From Odoribacter sp. Z80 (GTDB lineage: Bacteria; Bacteroidota; Bacteroidia; Bacteroidales; Marinifilaceae), in the NCBI RefSeq assembly GCF_009935865.1, contig NZ_QWEL01000013.1:37518-101517 (forward strand): DNA of 64,000 nucleotides, in the 5' to 3' direction. The notes below the pieces were generated by a model, which searched no databases, was not told the DNA's origin, and was given only the letters and a program-made list of their open reading frames with translations. Below, piece after piece: positions 1-11,100 of the stretch. The position numbers and the translations under genes are program-made. Each line of letters begins with the position of its first letter. Positions within the stretch are counted from its first letter, which is position 1.

Positions 1-1
1 G

Positions 2-3000
2 AGCATTGTTCAGATGTCGTCCTGTGAGAATCAGGATATGGAATTCTTTGCTTCGAATATAAAAGAGGGGATGGAGTGTACGTTTATTGGAGTGAAATCC
101 ATGTATTACCGCGATACGTTGAGGCAATTTGTGGCTACATCGGAAAATATCAATAAACAAAGTTTGGGTATATTCCGGGGATATAAGGAATATCAGTTGC
201 ATATTTCTTCCGGTGATTGTGAGACGGTTCTTACAGTAGAAATGGTATTTAAGGTAATGCCACAGCCGGGGTTACTGAACGGACAGAGTGTATGTCAGAA
301 TGAAGGGACTCTGGATATCAGCCTGAAAAGTAATGATGGTTACAATTATTATTTGATGAGGGAAGGATTGGAGACACCGTTGGATACGATCTTGTGGGAT
401 AACCTGGCCAATCTGGGATTTGCTTCTCAGACAGAAGCCGGACGTTATTATGTTATTGTGGAAAATGTAGAGCCGTCAGCTAATGGGAAGTTTACTGCGA
501 TCTGCCGTGATACGATGTTGAGTACTTTTGCAATTGGCGATGCTCCGAAAGTTTTCCATGTTTCTTCAGCTCTGGACGGGAAACAGGAAATTTATCTCTG
601 TGACGGAAATATGGAGAAAATAAAATTGGCTGGTTCTGAACCTACAGTAGATTATATCCTTTGCCGTGATGGTGATGATAATTTATACGGAGAATGGCAG
701 CACCGCTCAGAGGGAGGCTTCCTTGAATTTCCGGTGAAAGAATCCGGAAAATACAAAATCAAGGGAGTGTTGGGAAGTTGTGAGCAAATCATGGATGATA
801 GCGTCATTGTGTATGCGGATCAGATTCCGGATTTAAAATTGTATGATGAATATTACTATTGCCGTGATGAGGAAGGCGGGGCTAAGATTGAGATTTTCGA
901 AGCGCCGGTATTGTGCAAGGCTGATTTGAGAGATGCCGGAATGTATGGTAAAATTCTGGAATCAGATACCGTACATTACTGGGGTGATACCCTGGACTTC
1001 AAGACAAAATGTCCGGCCGGTGATCATTATGTATTGACTATTACGACCCGTGGAGGATGTCGTTTCAGCCATCCTTTCAAGGTGTATAAAGTAGACCCGC
1101 CGAAGCAGTTTGAGCTTTTGGCTACTTCTTCGGCTATTTGTGAGGAAGAGTGTATGAGTATCGGTGTGGCCGGCGATGAACCGAGGGTGGAATATGCCCT
1201 GATGAGGGTGACGGATGAGGGACCGGTACAGCATGATGAAAACTATATCCTTGGATATGGAGACCGGGATACTTTGTGGTTCCCCTACCGGGTTTGCGAT
1301 GTGGGTAAATACTTTGTTGTAGCGACTCAGTATGACCGTCCTCATTGTTCTACGTTGATGAAATTCGCACCTGATGATACGTTGGTATTGAATGATATAG
1401 ATACGATTCGTTATTGTGATTTCACAGAACATGAGTTGCATTATTGTGTCGGTGGAACGGGAGTTTCCATTACTTTGGAGAATGCCCAGTTGGGAGTGGA
1501 TTATGAATTGTACAAGGGAGAAGAAAACCTGGCGACTACCTTTACGGATTTGAGAAAAGTGGCTACTTATGACGGAGAAAATCTGACATGGACAGAACTT
1601 TTGGCAGATACAGCTTGTTCTAAAGACGGTATAGACCGCTATACGACTTACCGGATATTGGCCAGGAGTCAGATGAGTGGTTGTACCAAATGGATGAAAG
1701 GGGAAGTGAAGGTGTATGCGGACGGGGAAGTAGACCTGACGGCTGTTACACAACCTTATTATGAGTTCTGTGAAGGTGGCGATTTGCTGTTAAAAGCGAG
1801 AGCTGCCGGATGTGGTCTGAAGTATGTATGGAAGATGTCTAATAATAACGGAATTCAGATTGTGGGGAATGAGCCGGATTTATACCTGAGTTCTCTGCCG
1901 GCAACTAACTCTGGTTCTTATTATTGTGAGATTGCCAATGCGTGTGAGATGAAACCTACTTCACCTTATATTCAGGTGAATGTCCGTCCGGAAGGGAACA
2001 TGACCCCTGTCGGAGCTCAGAGTCTTTGTGAAAGCGAACGGGCTATTCTGTACAGCCAAATGACGGATGTATACGATTATGCCTGGTATAAAGTGGGTCA
2101 GGATTCTATCCTCAGCCGGAACAGTTTTCTGGAATTTGATAGTGTGACCATGGATATGGCGGGAGAATATGTTTGTGTGGGTGGAAGTTTGTCGAAGAAT
2201 GCTTGTAATATTTTGTATGATACCATTAAAGTTACGGTTCTGCGGAATATCGGAAATGCCAATATCGTACAACGATATGACACTGTTTGTGCGGGTTCTC
2301 CTCTGACGTTGAATTTAAGCGATCAGTTGCCGGAAGGGTATAAAGTGCAATGGTATCTGAATGGTCAGATTATCCCCAAGGCAACGAAGTATAATTTCTC
2401 CAGAATACCGATGTATACTTCTCATGAGGGTGTTTACGCTGTGCAATTGTCCAATAACGGTTGCGGGAAACAGGATTTGATACCAGTGTCCAAGGTAAAG
2501 GTCGACACGCTCATCAATTATGTATGGCATACGGAAGATAAATATTTGTGCCAGCCTCACGATATACCTTTGTCTATTCGTACTTCTCCGATGGACGGAG
2601 TTACTTTTGACTGGTATCAGATTATTTCAGGCTCCGGGGAACAATACATTGGTTCGGGGAGTGATTTCAATGCACCCTTCCCGAAAGAAGCAGGGCATGT
2701 AACTTATAGGGTTTACTATTATAATTCCTGTCCTGCAGATTATTATACGACTCTGAATCATCAGGATGTGGAAGTTAATATTGCTACTAATGTGGCTTTT
2801 GTGAAGAACCTGCCGGATGAGATCTCGGGTTGTGAAGGTGAACGGGCAGATACGACCGTGACAGTGGAAATCAGCGGAACACTGGTCTCTGATTATGTAT
2901 GGACCTTTACGCCTGCTTCTACGGCACGTGTAGATACGGTTGCAATGGGTTCTTCAGATTTTTCTTATACTATTCCGTATGATAAGGAACATTCTGGTTT

Positions 3001-5698
3001 GTATACTTGTACGGCGAATACCAGTTGCGGACGTCTGGTATCCAATGCCTGCTGGGTTAGAGTGAATACTCCGGTAGTCATTACCGAAGACCTGACTCCT
3101 GCCAGAGGAAAGATGTGTGAGGGTAGTTATTATTCTCCGAAGCTCACGGCTACGGGTAGTGATTTGCAATTCCGATGGTTTATAACCTATCCGGATGGTT
3201 CGGTGGATACTGTACGCAGAGGAATGGGATATGACTGGGAGGCTACCGATCAGTTATCATTGCTGACAGATGTTAAATATGACGGTGCTCAATTGCAGTG
3301 TGTGGTTAGGAATAATTGTGGGGAAGCGTTATCTACTCCTGTAACATTGTCAATTGTTGCTCCCCGGGAGATCAATGTCACTCCTCCTGAAACCTGGTTG
3401 TGTTGTGATTCGACGGCCAGAGTGGAAGTGGAATTGTTGAACGGGGATGGCGGAGCCTGGAGTTACAAACTGCAGAGGAATGATCTGAATCCGACAAGTT
3501 ATAGTGTGGATGCCGGATATATAAAAGATACCGTGGATGGTTTACTTTCCGGTAGTTATGCAGTTACCGATTTGTATGACGGTATCTGTGATTACAAGGA
3601 TAAGGTGATGAAGGAATTTAACATATACGATGTGCCCAGAGGTGTAGTACATTTCGGTCTTGCCTCCGGAGGCCGGGATACGATGATTTGTGCGGGTGAT
3701 AAAGTACCGATGTATATTAAAATTACGGAGGGGACCGGACCGTATAGGGTAGCGGTATATTATCAAGATAATACCATGACTGAGCCGGCCATTTATAATA
3801 AGTGGTTTGACACTAATCCATTTAATTTGTCGACTTCGGAAGCGATGAAAGGGTATTATTTTGATATGACTGTTGCTGATAATGTGGAATTAACTGTAGT
3901 TGTAACGGATAGAGCAAATAATAAGATTGCAGAAGGATGTATCATCCCGGTAGAGGCAGACCAGAAGATTAACGTGAAATCGACGGCCAAGCTGAGTGTC
4001 AATTGGGGTGGTTGGTCGCAAAATATCGGAGAGTGTGAACTTGATGTAGACCTGAGAGCTCTGTTGAATCCGACACCGGCCAATGGTATTTTCCATATTT
4101 CCAAGCTGGCCCCCGGAAAGACTGATCCGGTAGAAACTTTTGACCGGACGTGGGCGTATGCTCATATCCTGAAGAGTGACGGTCCGGGAACTTATGAAAT
4201 CCGCTATTCTTTGGGCGGTGTTTGTGATGAAGCCACCAATACGGCCTTGACGCTGACTGTCGATTCATTGCCTTATGCCGTGATAACTCCGTCGGATACG
4301 ACTTTGTGTTGCGGTGCCGGTCTGAAATTGTATGCCAGCATGCGCGGAGCCGTGCCTTTCGATAGCCTTTTGATAAGGACGGAACGCTTGCTGGATGACC
4401 ATACGACTACTTCCGGTAGTCAAATGTATACATTGGCTGATCATACGCCTTTGACTAATCCGCAATGGGTAACTTATAGCATGAACTCGAATTGTTCGGA
4501 TTCCATCAGCCGCTATGTAGCTGTGGATGTGGTGGACGGCCATGGTTGCCACATGAATCCGGCACTTCAAAATGAAGCTTTGGTTCGTGTACACAAGTTG
4601 CCGACAGTGACGGTTGAAGGTATGCATCCTTCTTATAATAACGGCATGTGGGATGCTTATACCTCTTTGTATAGTCTGAATACCGATGATAGTGTGAGGG
4701 TTAAGGTAACGATGAATGGTTTCACGCCTTGGGTATTGAACCTTGCTTACCGGGAAGACGCTTCTTCTGCTGCGGCTGATAGTGTAGATACCTATACGGT
4801 TTATGCACATGATACCACTTTGATGTTGAAGAAGGAAGGGGTCTTCCATTTCGTTTGCAATGAGGTGAACGGCTGTGCTCCTATGGGGGGTGCTGTGATG
4901 AGGACTGTTAAGTATGCTCCTTCGGGATATATTAAGATCCGGCATCTGTATTTGGGTGGTGCTTTGGCCAATCTGGCCGGAACCACACCGGCATACTATC
5001 ATATGCCGACCATGTCTTCCAATTTAGCATATCTTCCGGATTTCCCGCAATATGCCGATGCTGTCCGCTTCCCGGCTTTTGCGACGAATTTTACAATCCG
5101 GAAGTCTCAGATTGTAGACTGGATTTTTGTGGAAGCCCGGAAATTGGATGTAACCACTTCCAGCTGGTCGGTTGTTGACCGTGATACTTGTTTGTTGTTG
5201 AATGATGGTTCGGTTGTGAATCGTAATTTTAATAATAATATTGAGTTGAAAGGTACCGGAGTAGTCGGAGAGAAATTCTATGTTGCCGTATTCCACCGGA
5301 ATCATTTACCGGTTATGACCAATCAACCCTCGTTGTTTAGTACGACAGGTATCGGTACGCCGATTGATTTCGGACTAAGTGCGAATAATTACTATGTCCG
5401 GGGTGGCGTGTTGTCGGACCATGTCTGGGATTTCTGGACAGTAAACGGACAAACGTTGTGGGTGATGGCTCCGTCCTACCAGCAAATCAATAAGACCGAT
5501 AAACTGGTTAGTCTGTCCAATTCCACGAAGGCTTTCTTTGTAAACTTGATGACGATGGTACCGGGGTATCATATTTGGGATGTTACGTTTGACGGTCAGG
5601 TAACCGTGCCTCCTGTGGCAGGAAGTCCGGCGGGGTATGAGGATGCCTGGATTTTGTTCCTGAATCGTGACAGGTATTCCGAAATTGAAGAATATTGA
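2..5698 (+). CDS. Giant Ig-like repeat surface protein, N-terminus cut by window edge
   Basis: The reading frame is open to base 2 and the first Met (base 14) is not followed by a signal peptide, so the gene starts outside the window. At least 1,898 residues are present. About fourteen units begin with a Cys motif of the type x-[IVL]-C-x-G-x(n)-L (examples near residues 95, 200, 590, 680, 760), the usual start of SprB/PKD-like Ig repeats in Bacteroidota adhesins. The last ~260 residues form a module found at the C-terminus of many Bacteroidetes surface proteins: a VDWIFVEAR motif, LLLNDGSVV, and a FHRNHLPVM motif. It is followed by a degenerate second dockerin-like loop (DVTFDGQVT, then EDAWILFLN). 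No T9SS type A or B sorting domain is visible. It is first of four similar genes. The role in adhesion is inferred from architecture; the ligand is unknown. Confidence 0.85.
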   Translation, partial: SIVQMSSCENQDMEFFASNIKEGMECTFIGVKSMYYRDTLRQFVATSENINKQSLGIFRGYKEYQLHISSGDCETVLTVEMVFKVMPQPGLLNGQSVCQNEGTLDISLKSNDGYNYYLMREGLETPLDTILWDNLANLGFASQTEAGRYYVIVENVEPSANGKFTAICRDTMLSTFAIGDAPKVFHVSSALDGKQEIYLCDGNMEKIKLAGSEPTVDYILCRDGDDNLYGEWQHRSEGGFLEFPVKESGKYKIKGVLGSCEQIMDDSVIVYADQIPDLKLYDEYYYCRDEEGGAKIEIFEAPVLCKADLRDAGMYGKILESDTVHYWGDTLDFKTKCPAGDHYVLTITTRGGCRFSHPFKVYKVDPPKQFELLATSSAICEEECMSIGVAGDEPRVEYALMRVTDEGPVQHDENYILGYGDRDTLWFPYRVCDVGKYFVVATQYDRPHCSTLMKFAPDDTLVLNDIDTIRYCDFTEHELHYCVGGTGVSITLENAQLGVDYELYKGEENLATTFTDLRKVATYDGENLTWTELLADTACSKDGIDRYTTYRILARSQMSGCTKWMKGEVKVYADGEVDLTAVTQPYYEFCEGGDLLLKARAAGCGLKYVWKMSNNNGIQIVGNEPDLYLSSLPATNSGSYYCEIANACEMKPTSPYIQVNVRPEGNMTPVGAQSLCESERAILYSQMTDVYDYAWYKVGQDSILSRNSFLEFDSVTMDMAGEYVCVGGSLSKNACNILYDTIKVTVLRNIGNANIVQRYDTVCAGSPLTLNLSDQLPEGYKVQWYLNGQIIPKATKYNFSRIPMYTSHEGVYAVQLSNNGCGKQDLIPVSKVKVDTLINYVWHTEDKYLCQPHDIPLSIRTSPMDGVTFDWYQIISGSGEQYIGSGSDFNAPFPKEAGHVTYRVYYYNSCPADYYTTLNHQDVEVNIATNVAFVKNLPDEISGCEGERADTTVTVEISGTLVSDYVWTFTPASTARVDTVAMGSSDFSYTIPYDKEHSGLYTCTANTSCGRLVSNACWVRVNTPVVITEDLTPARGKMCEGSYYSPKLTATGSDLQFRWFITYPDGSVDTVRRGMGYDWEATDQLSLLTDVKYDGAQLQCVVRNNCGEALSTPVTLSIVAPREINVTPPETWLCCDSTARVEVELLNGDGGAWSYKLQRNDLNPTSYSVDAGYIKDTVDGLLSGSYAVTDLYDGICDYKDKVMKEFNIYDVPRGVVHFGLASGGRDTMICAGDKVPMYIKITEGTGPYRVAVYYQDNTMTEPAIYNKWFDTNPFNLSTSEAMKGYYFDMTVADNVELTVVVTDRANNKIAEGCIIPVEADQKINVKSTAKLSVNWGGWSQNIGECELDVDLRALLNPTPANGIFHISKLAPGKTDPVETFDRTWAYAHILKSDGPGTYEIRYSLGGVCDEATNTALTLTVDSLPYAVITPSDTTLCCGAGLKLYASMRGAVPFDSLLIRTERLLDDHTTTSGSQMYTLADHTPLTNPQWVTYSMNSNCSDSISRYVAVDVVDGHGCHMNPALQNEALVRVHKLPTVTVEGMHPSYNNGMWDAYTSLYSLNTDDSVRVKVTMNGFTPWVLNLAYREDASSAAADSVDTYTVYAHDTTLMLKKEGVFHFVCNEVNGCAPMGGAVMRTVKYAPSGYIKIRHLYLGGALANLAGTTPAYYHMPTMSSNLAYLPDFPQYADAVRFPAFATNFTIRKSQIVDWIFVEARKLDVTTSSWSVVDRDTCLLLNDGSVVNRNFNNNIELKGTGVVGEKFYVAVFHRNHLPVMTNQPSLFSTTGIGTPIDFGLSANNYYVRGGVLSDHVWDFWTVNGQTLWVMAPSYQQINKTDKLVSLSNSTKAFFVNLMTMVPGYHIWDVTFDGQVTVPPVAGSPAGYEDAWILFLNRDRYSEIEEY

Positions 5699-5778
5699 TA
5701 AAAAATGAATAAAATATCAAATAAAAGGATTTTTTTTGCTAAAAAAGTATTAATTTTATACCGCATAATGTATGAGTT

Positions 5779-8145
5779 ATGATGAAAACTGCTGCTAAGT
5801 ATTTGATAATTAGCCTGTTTTTTACTGCTTTTATTTCCTTTGCTCCCCATCGGGAAGCAAAGGCTAATGTAGTATATACAGACTCTATCACATTTAAAAT
5901 TGACAGTGCCAAGATTGTGGGAAACAATCTCGTTTATTCCATTATGTTTTACCGACATGTTGATGATTGGAGAGGTGCAGGTGGTTTACAGGATACTTTA
6001 ATGGGAGATGTCGATTTGTATTTCTGGATGAATGATATGGTTTTCAATAAGGACGTTTTCCCGACGGTGTCCCGAAAACATCCGAACATAGATCATTCCC
6101 AGGATTTTCTTCGTTTTGAACGGGTAGATTATTATGCCGGACGTTTTCAGGTGAAACTGGCAAAAAATACGGCGGCTATGGCGCCTAAGTATATCGAGAT
6201 ACCTTATAATACACCGGTGGAATTGTGTCAGATACAAATGCCGTTGAATTATGTGGACCGCAACCCGGGATTCCGGTGGGATACGGTGGCTACCGGAGGA
6301 TTTTCCAATATCGGAGAACCTCTGGAAATTGCTTTTAAAGGAGATATCCTGCAAAATCCTGATCCGGCTATCGTGCTTGAAGATTATGCCAAAAAGGTAT
6401 ATGTGTGTGAAGGCGATAGGACTAAAATCTGGGCCAAGGGCTTTTCAGCCGGAGAAGAATTATCCATTTCCTGGCTGATGTCGAAAGATAAAAACTTTAC
6501 GAATCCTGTGAAGTTTACTTCCAATATTACAGGCACTAAGGTAGGTACCAGCCAGGTGCATTATACGGGAAGCGTGATAACCCCCGATGGCACCTTGAGT
6601 TATGAAGTTTCTTCCATGAATGTGGCTAAGGATAGCCGGGTAGATACCCTGATGATATTGAATGCGCCCCAATGGTTGGATAGCATGTATTTCCAGTGTG
6701 TCTTGTCCGATCCCTCGCTGAGCGTGGGCGACCGGAAGTCATTAGAGGGTGAGACGCAGGTCATTGTCCGGGATAGTATTTTTGGATGGTTTGCTGCTTC
6801 AGATCCCAATAACCGGGCGGATGTAGTGACCGGAAATCCTATAGGGGCAAACAACCGGACAGATACCATATTGAAATGTCCTACGGGAGTATCTTATGTT
6901 TCTTTCTTCTTTTTCGGACCGGATTGCGGAGAGGATGCCGAGTTTATCGGGAATGAGATGGTCATTAACTATATGACTCAGGATGCATTGGCTAACCGGA
7001 AACTGGGAAGTGTGAATCTGACATCCTGGGCAGTTGAGGCTGCTGTAAAAGCGCCTAACGGCAAATGTCTGTTCCGGGGAACGGTGAATTTGCCGGATTC
7101 CGTGTCGAATGTAAATGTATGGGTGACCTCTATTTCCACAGCCAAAGGATGTGATAACGGGGCGCCTTATGTGCTTTATGATACAGTGCATATCCGGGAT
7201 ATTGAGGGAGATGTCAATATTAAAAACTCTTTGGCGGATACGACGGTTTCCAGCGGCGAAAAGATGGAACTGAATACTGATTACGTTTATTCCGGTTATG
7301 AATTGAAATCCGCTTTGGGAAGTTTGTTGGAATTATCTACCAATCCTAAATATTACCAGGCCTCTTCTGTTTCTTGTACCAATCCTCTCGGTTGTGCCGA
7401 TACGCTTGTATATAAATACGATATCAGTACCCCGACCGGAACTTGTACGATGGAGGTTAATCAAATCATACATATCAGCGACTGGTATTATGTTGCACTG
7501 AAAGTATTTCTGGAAGGGGCTTACCGGAGTTCTACAGGTAATATGAAGACTTATTATTCGGATAATGATCTTTTGCCTCATGTTTCTCCTTATGATAATA
7601 CAATTGTTCTGGCGAATTTTCCTGCCGGAAAGGCAATTGTAGATTGGATTCAGGTATCCTTGAGACAAGAAAATGATGTGACTGAAGTTGTTGGAAAATC
7701 TTCTGTATTTCTTCTGGAAGATGGTTCTATATGTGATTCATTAGGGAATCCTTATGTGAAATTTAAAAACTTGAAACCTTCGGATTATTATTATGTTGTT
7801 ATAGAGCATCGTAATCATATTATAACGAGAAGTAAATGTGCTTATAACATATCAGCTTTAAAAACGACTCCGACAATAATAGATCTTTCAGATATTGCAA
7901 ATGTTGCGGGAGGTGCTGTTAAGTTATTGGGAACCGGTATATATGGTCTTTATGTTGGAGATGTAAATCAAGATAATATGGTTGGTGGTGGGGATAAATC
8001 CAAGTTGATAGCAGCAGTTTCCCAAGCAGGTTATGTTGTTTTTGATTTGGATTTTGATGGTATTGTAGGCGCTGTGGATAGAAGGCTATTATTGAAAAAT
8101 TCACCAAGTGCGACAGGAATGTTTGATGTTGGTTGTAGAAAATAA
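5779..8145 (+). CDS. Secreted surface protein with dockerin-like EF-hand C-terminus
   Basis: 788 residues starting with MMKTAAKYL and a clear signal peptide ending near residue 29 (AKA|N). The N-terminal ~190 residues contain a GDVDLYF...VF segment and an AGRFQVKL segment that align by eye with the N-terminal domain of the next gene, suggesting a shared beta-sandwich (perhaps cohesin-like) module. The middle is Ig-like. The C-terminal ~230 residues carry the Bacteroidetes surface module (KVFLEGAY, VDWIQVSLR, LLEDGSI, IEHRNHI) and then two Ca-binding loops, DVNQDNMVGGGD and DLDFDGIVGAVD, with the D-x-[DN]-x-D spacing of dockerin/EF-hand repeats. There is no recognised T9SS sorting domain. It follows the first giant gene by 80 bases and precedes the next by 20. 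From about 7550 the sequence becomes clearly AT-richer. Function beyond an extracellular calcium-binding protein is unknown. Confidence 0.85.
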   Translation: MMKTAAKYLIISLFFTAFISFAPHREAKANVVYTDSITFKIDSAKIVGNNLVYSIMFYRHVDDWRGAGGLQDTLMGDVDLYFWMNDMVFNKDVFPTVSRKHPNIDHSQDFLRFERVDYYAGRFQVKLAKNTAAMAPKYIEIPYNTPVELCQIQMPLNYVDRNPGFRWDTVATGGFSNIGEPLEIAFKGDILQNPDPAIVLEDYAKKVYVCEGDRTKIWAKGFSAGEELSISWLMSKDKNFTNPVKFTSNITGTKVGTSQVHYTGSVITPDGTLSYEVSSMNVAKDSRVDTLMILNAPQWLDSMYFQCVLSDPSLSVGDRKSLEGETQVIVRDSIFGWFAASDPNNRADVVTGNPIGANNRTDTILKCPTGVSYVSFFFFGPDCGEDAEFIGNEMVINYMTQDALANRKLGSVNLTSWAVEAAVKAPNGKCLFRGTVNLPDSVSNVNVWVTSISTAKGCDNGAPYVLYDTVHIRDIEGDVNIKNSLADTTVSSGEKMELNTDYVYSGYELKSALGSLLELSTNPKYYQASSVSCTNPLGCADTLVYKYDISTPTGTCTMEVNQIIHISDWYYVALKVFLEGAYRSSTGNMKTYYSDNDLLPHVSPYDNTIVLANFPAGKAIVDWIQVSLRQENDVTEVVGKSSVFLLEDGSICDSLGNPYVKFKNLKPSDYYYVVIEHRNHIITRSKCAYNISALKTTPTIIDLSDIANVAGGAVKLLGTGIYGLYVGDVNQDNMVGGGDKSKLIAAVSQAGYVVFDLDFDGIVGAVDRRLLLKNSPSATGMFDVGCRK

Positions 8146-8165
8146 AATTAGGAATAAATTAAGTT

Positions 8166-11100
8166 ATGCAACGAAGACTTATCATACTAATATTTTTTAC
8201 TATTTGTTATTTTTTAGGTTTTGGGCAAAACTTAGGAATTTCAGATTGTGATTTCTCAAATAATTTTGCTTCTCATGTTGCTGCTGCTCAGGAAGGAGAT
8301 AATTACGTAGAGATTAATTTTTCGGATGTAAGCGTTAAGAAAGAAACTGATGGATATTTTTATTTGTATTTTACTATAAATTTAAAAGCGTTAGGAACTT
8401 GGTATACAGAAAGTGGTTCTAAAGTTAGTGCGAGAAATAAGTATTTAGGTGCATTGGATATTTATTTAGATTTTAATCAAGAGGTATTTGGAAATGTTGT
8501 GGCTGAAATATCTCCAATAGAATGTCTTGATTATAATTATAATGAGGATGATGATTTGACATGGCGTGACGCTTATGTTTCTGGAAACGAAACTGTGATA
8601 GCAAAGCCTTTACCTAATTTGATTATAGGGGTATTGGGATATAGTGATACTGGTGACGGGGGGTCTTTTGCTTTATCAACTTCAGAATACTTGTATGTAG
8701 GTAAGTTTCGTTGGAGACTGAAGGCTGGTGTAACAGGAGGGAAAACAGGCGTTAAATTGCGTATACCAACTATAAGTGGTTATGAAGGTGATGGAACTTA
8801 TCCGTCAAAAGCATACGATTATAAAACTCAAGTACCGTTTGGTATTTGTCAAACTGGTCCTTCTCTGGATATTGAGTTTGGTGAAGGTGGAGCAGCTCCT
8901 GTTATCAACAGTATTACCGGAGATTTAGCGGCATGTGAAGGAGCGTCGGCTACTTATACGGCGGATGTGGAAGATGGGGTTACGCTGAATTGGGTGGTGA
9001 AGCAGGGAACGATGAATGTGACTTCGACGGTGGTGGATGGAACGATGACACCTAATGGAAAGAGTGTTAGTTTTAAATGGAAAGATCATACGGCCGGAAC
9101 GTATTCGATTTGTGCAACGGCAACGAAAGGAGATAAAACCAGTGACGAGAAATGCGAGTCTGTTACGGTGAATGCTGCTCCCGCTTTGGCAGTGACTTCT
9201 ACGCCGGATGTGAGCGGGGGAGTGTGTACAGGCGATAATATTACTTTGAATGCAACGGCCGGATTGACCAATTATAAATGGTATCTGAACGGAACTTTGA
9301 TTAACGGGGCAACGACCCGGAGTTATACTCCGACGCTGCCTGTTGTGTCTTCAGTGACATCGGTTACTTATAAGGTAGAGGCGCAGTCGGCAACCGCTTG
9401 TCCGGCAAGCGGCGAACTGAACTTGTCCATTCATCCCCAACCGTTGGCTGACGCAACGGTGAAAGTGGGAAATAGTTCTGTAGCCAGTACTGATAACAGG
9501 TATTATCTGGGAGATAATATCAACCTGACGGCTAAAAATGTGGATGCGTCAAAATATGATTATTCCTGGGAGAATGCTTCGGGAACAATTTTAGCGACGG
9601 GCCCGACTTACAATATTTACGGAGCTACGGAAGCGAATTACCGGCTTGTCCTGAAAGTGAGAAGCAAGACTTCTCCTTATTGTACGGCTACCAAGGAAGT
9701 GAATTTAACCCAAAATACCTCTTGTGTACCGGCATTGGCATTGAGCGGTTCGGATAATAACCGGATTTGTCTGCCTAACGGTATCTGTCGCCTGACGGCT
9801 GAGTTGACAAATGCTTGCTCTACAACCGTGACGGATTATGTGTGGTACAGAAATGGAGTAAAATTAGATTCCATTGTGGTTTCTAAAGGAGAGAAAAAGA
9901 ACATCTTCAATGCCGTGGAGGATGGAGATTATACAGTGAAGGTATATACTTACCGGGGAATGCTGACGAAGTCGGTGACGATTTCCAGACGCAACCAGGC
10001 TGCTGCAACCATTACGATGCCGGATACCTATTTGGTAACCAGTGGAGGAAGTACTTTGCTGACTCCGAATCCTTCTGCTCCTATTTCCAGTTGGTCCTGG
10101 GAGTCTGAGCCTGCCGGTATGATAGCTACGGGTGCTACTTCCCAGTATCCGACCACAGCCTCTCTTTCTGCTCCTGTTAAATTTTATGTGTATGCTCAGG
10201 ATCAGTACACCTGCTGGTTGATGGATAGTACATGGGTAAGGATTTCCAATGATGCGTTGAATGTGAAAATAAAACCGGAGAATCCGATTGTCTGCCAGGG
10301 AGGTAGTGTTACCTTAAAAGCAGAAGTGAGCGGTGGTGATGGTGCCTATACTTATAGCTGGAGCAGTGACGAATACGGTTCCAGTACATCCGCATCCTGT
10401 TTTTTCCAGGATGATGCGTTATTTGCAACCGGTTCGACCCGTTTGGTGAATAAAATATTGACGGTGACCGACGGAGCCGGACATACCGGAGTGGCTAAAA
10501 CTGTAGTTCAGATTGTGACGACTCCTAATCCCAATTTGGGAATCTCCGGTGGAGGTGCGGTATGCGAGGGAAATGTCCTGACTGTTACCGGAGGCAATGC
10601 TGCTGCTCTGACGGGGGGTTATGTATGGTATATCCGGGATAATACAACCGGGGCTATTTATACGAGAATGGCTTCGGCTGCGAAAGATACTATCAAATTG
10701 GGAACCCGGGGTGATTATTATGTCTGGGTATCGGGAAAAACGGCTGCCTGTGCTTCTGATACTACCGGTAAGGGAGTTGCGGTGAAGGTAAACGGATTTG
10801 ATCTGGCCTTTACAACCCATCCGTCCAATTATAAGCTGGGAGCAACCATAGAGGCCGGGGTTACAGCTTCTAACGGAGCACAGCCTTATACTTTCAATTG
10901 GACTTCTCCTGCCGAAGGTGTGGCTTTGAGCGGGAACACAATCAATCCGAATAATTTTAAACTGGTCGGGGCCAGTGCTCCGGAATATACCTTCAGGGTA
11001 ACTGCTACGGATGCTAATGGTTGTAGCAAGACCATTGAAGAAAAAGTAGAAAACACTATTTCCGGAGGTTTGAAAGTAACAGTACCGGATGAAGTAAATT

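Noticed and set aside
4265..5002. 245-codon minus-strand frame inside the first giant gene
   Set aside because: Antisense shadow without signal peptide or motif.
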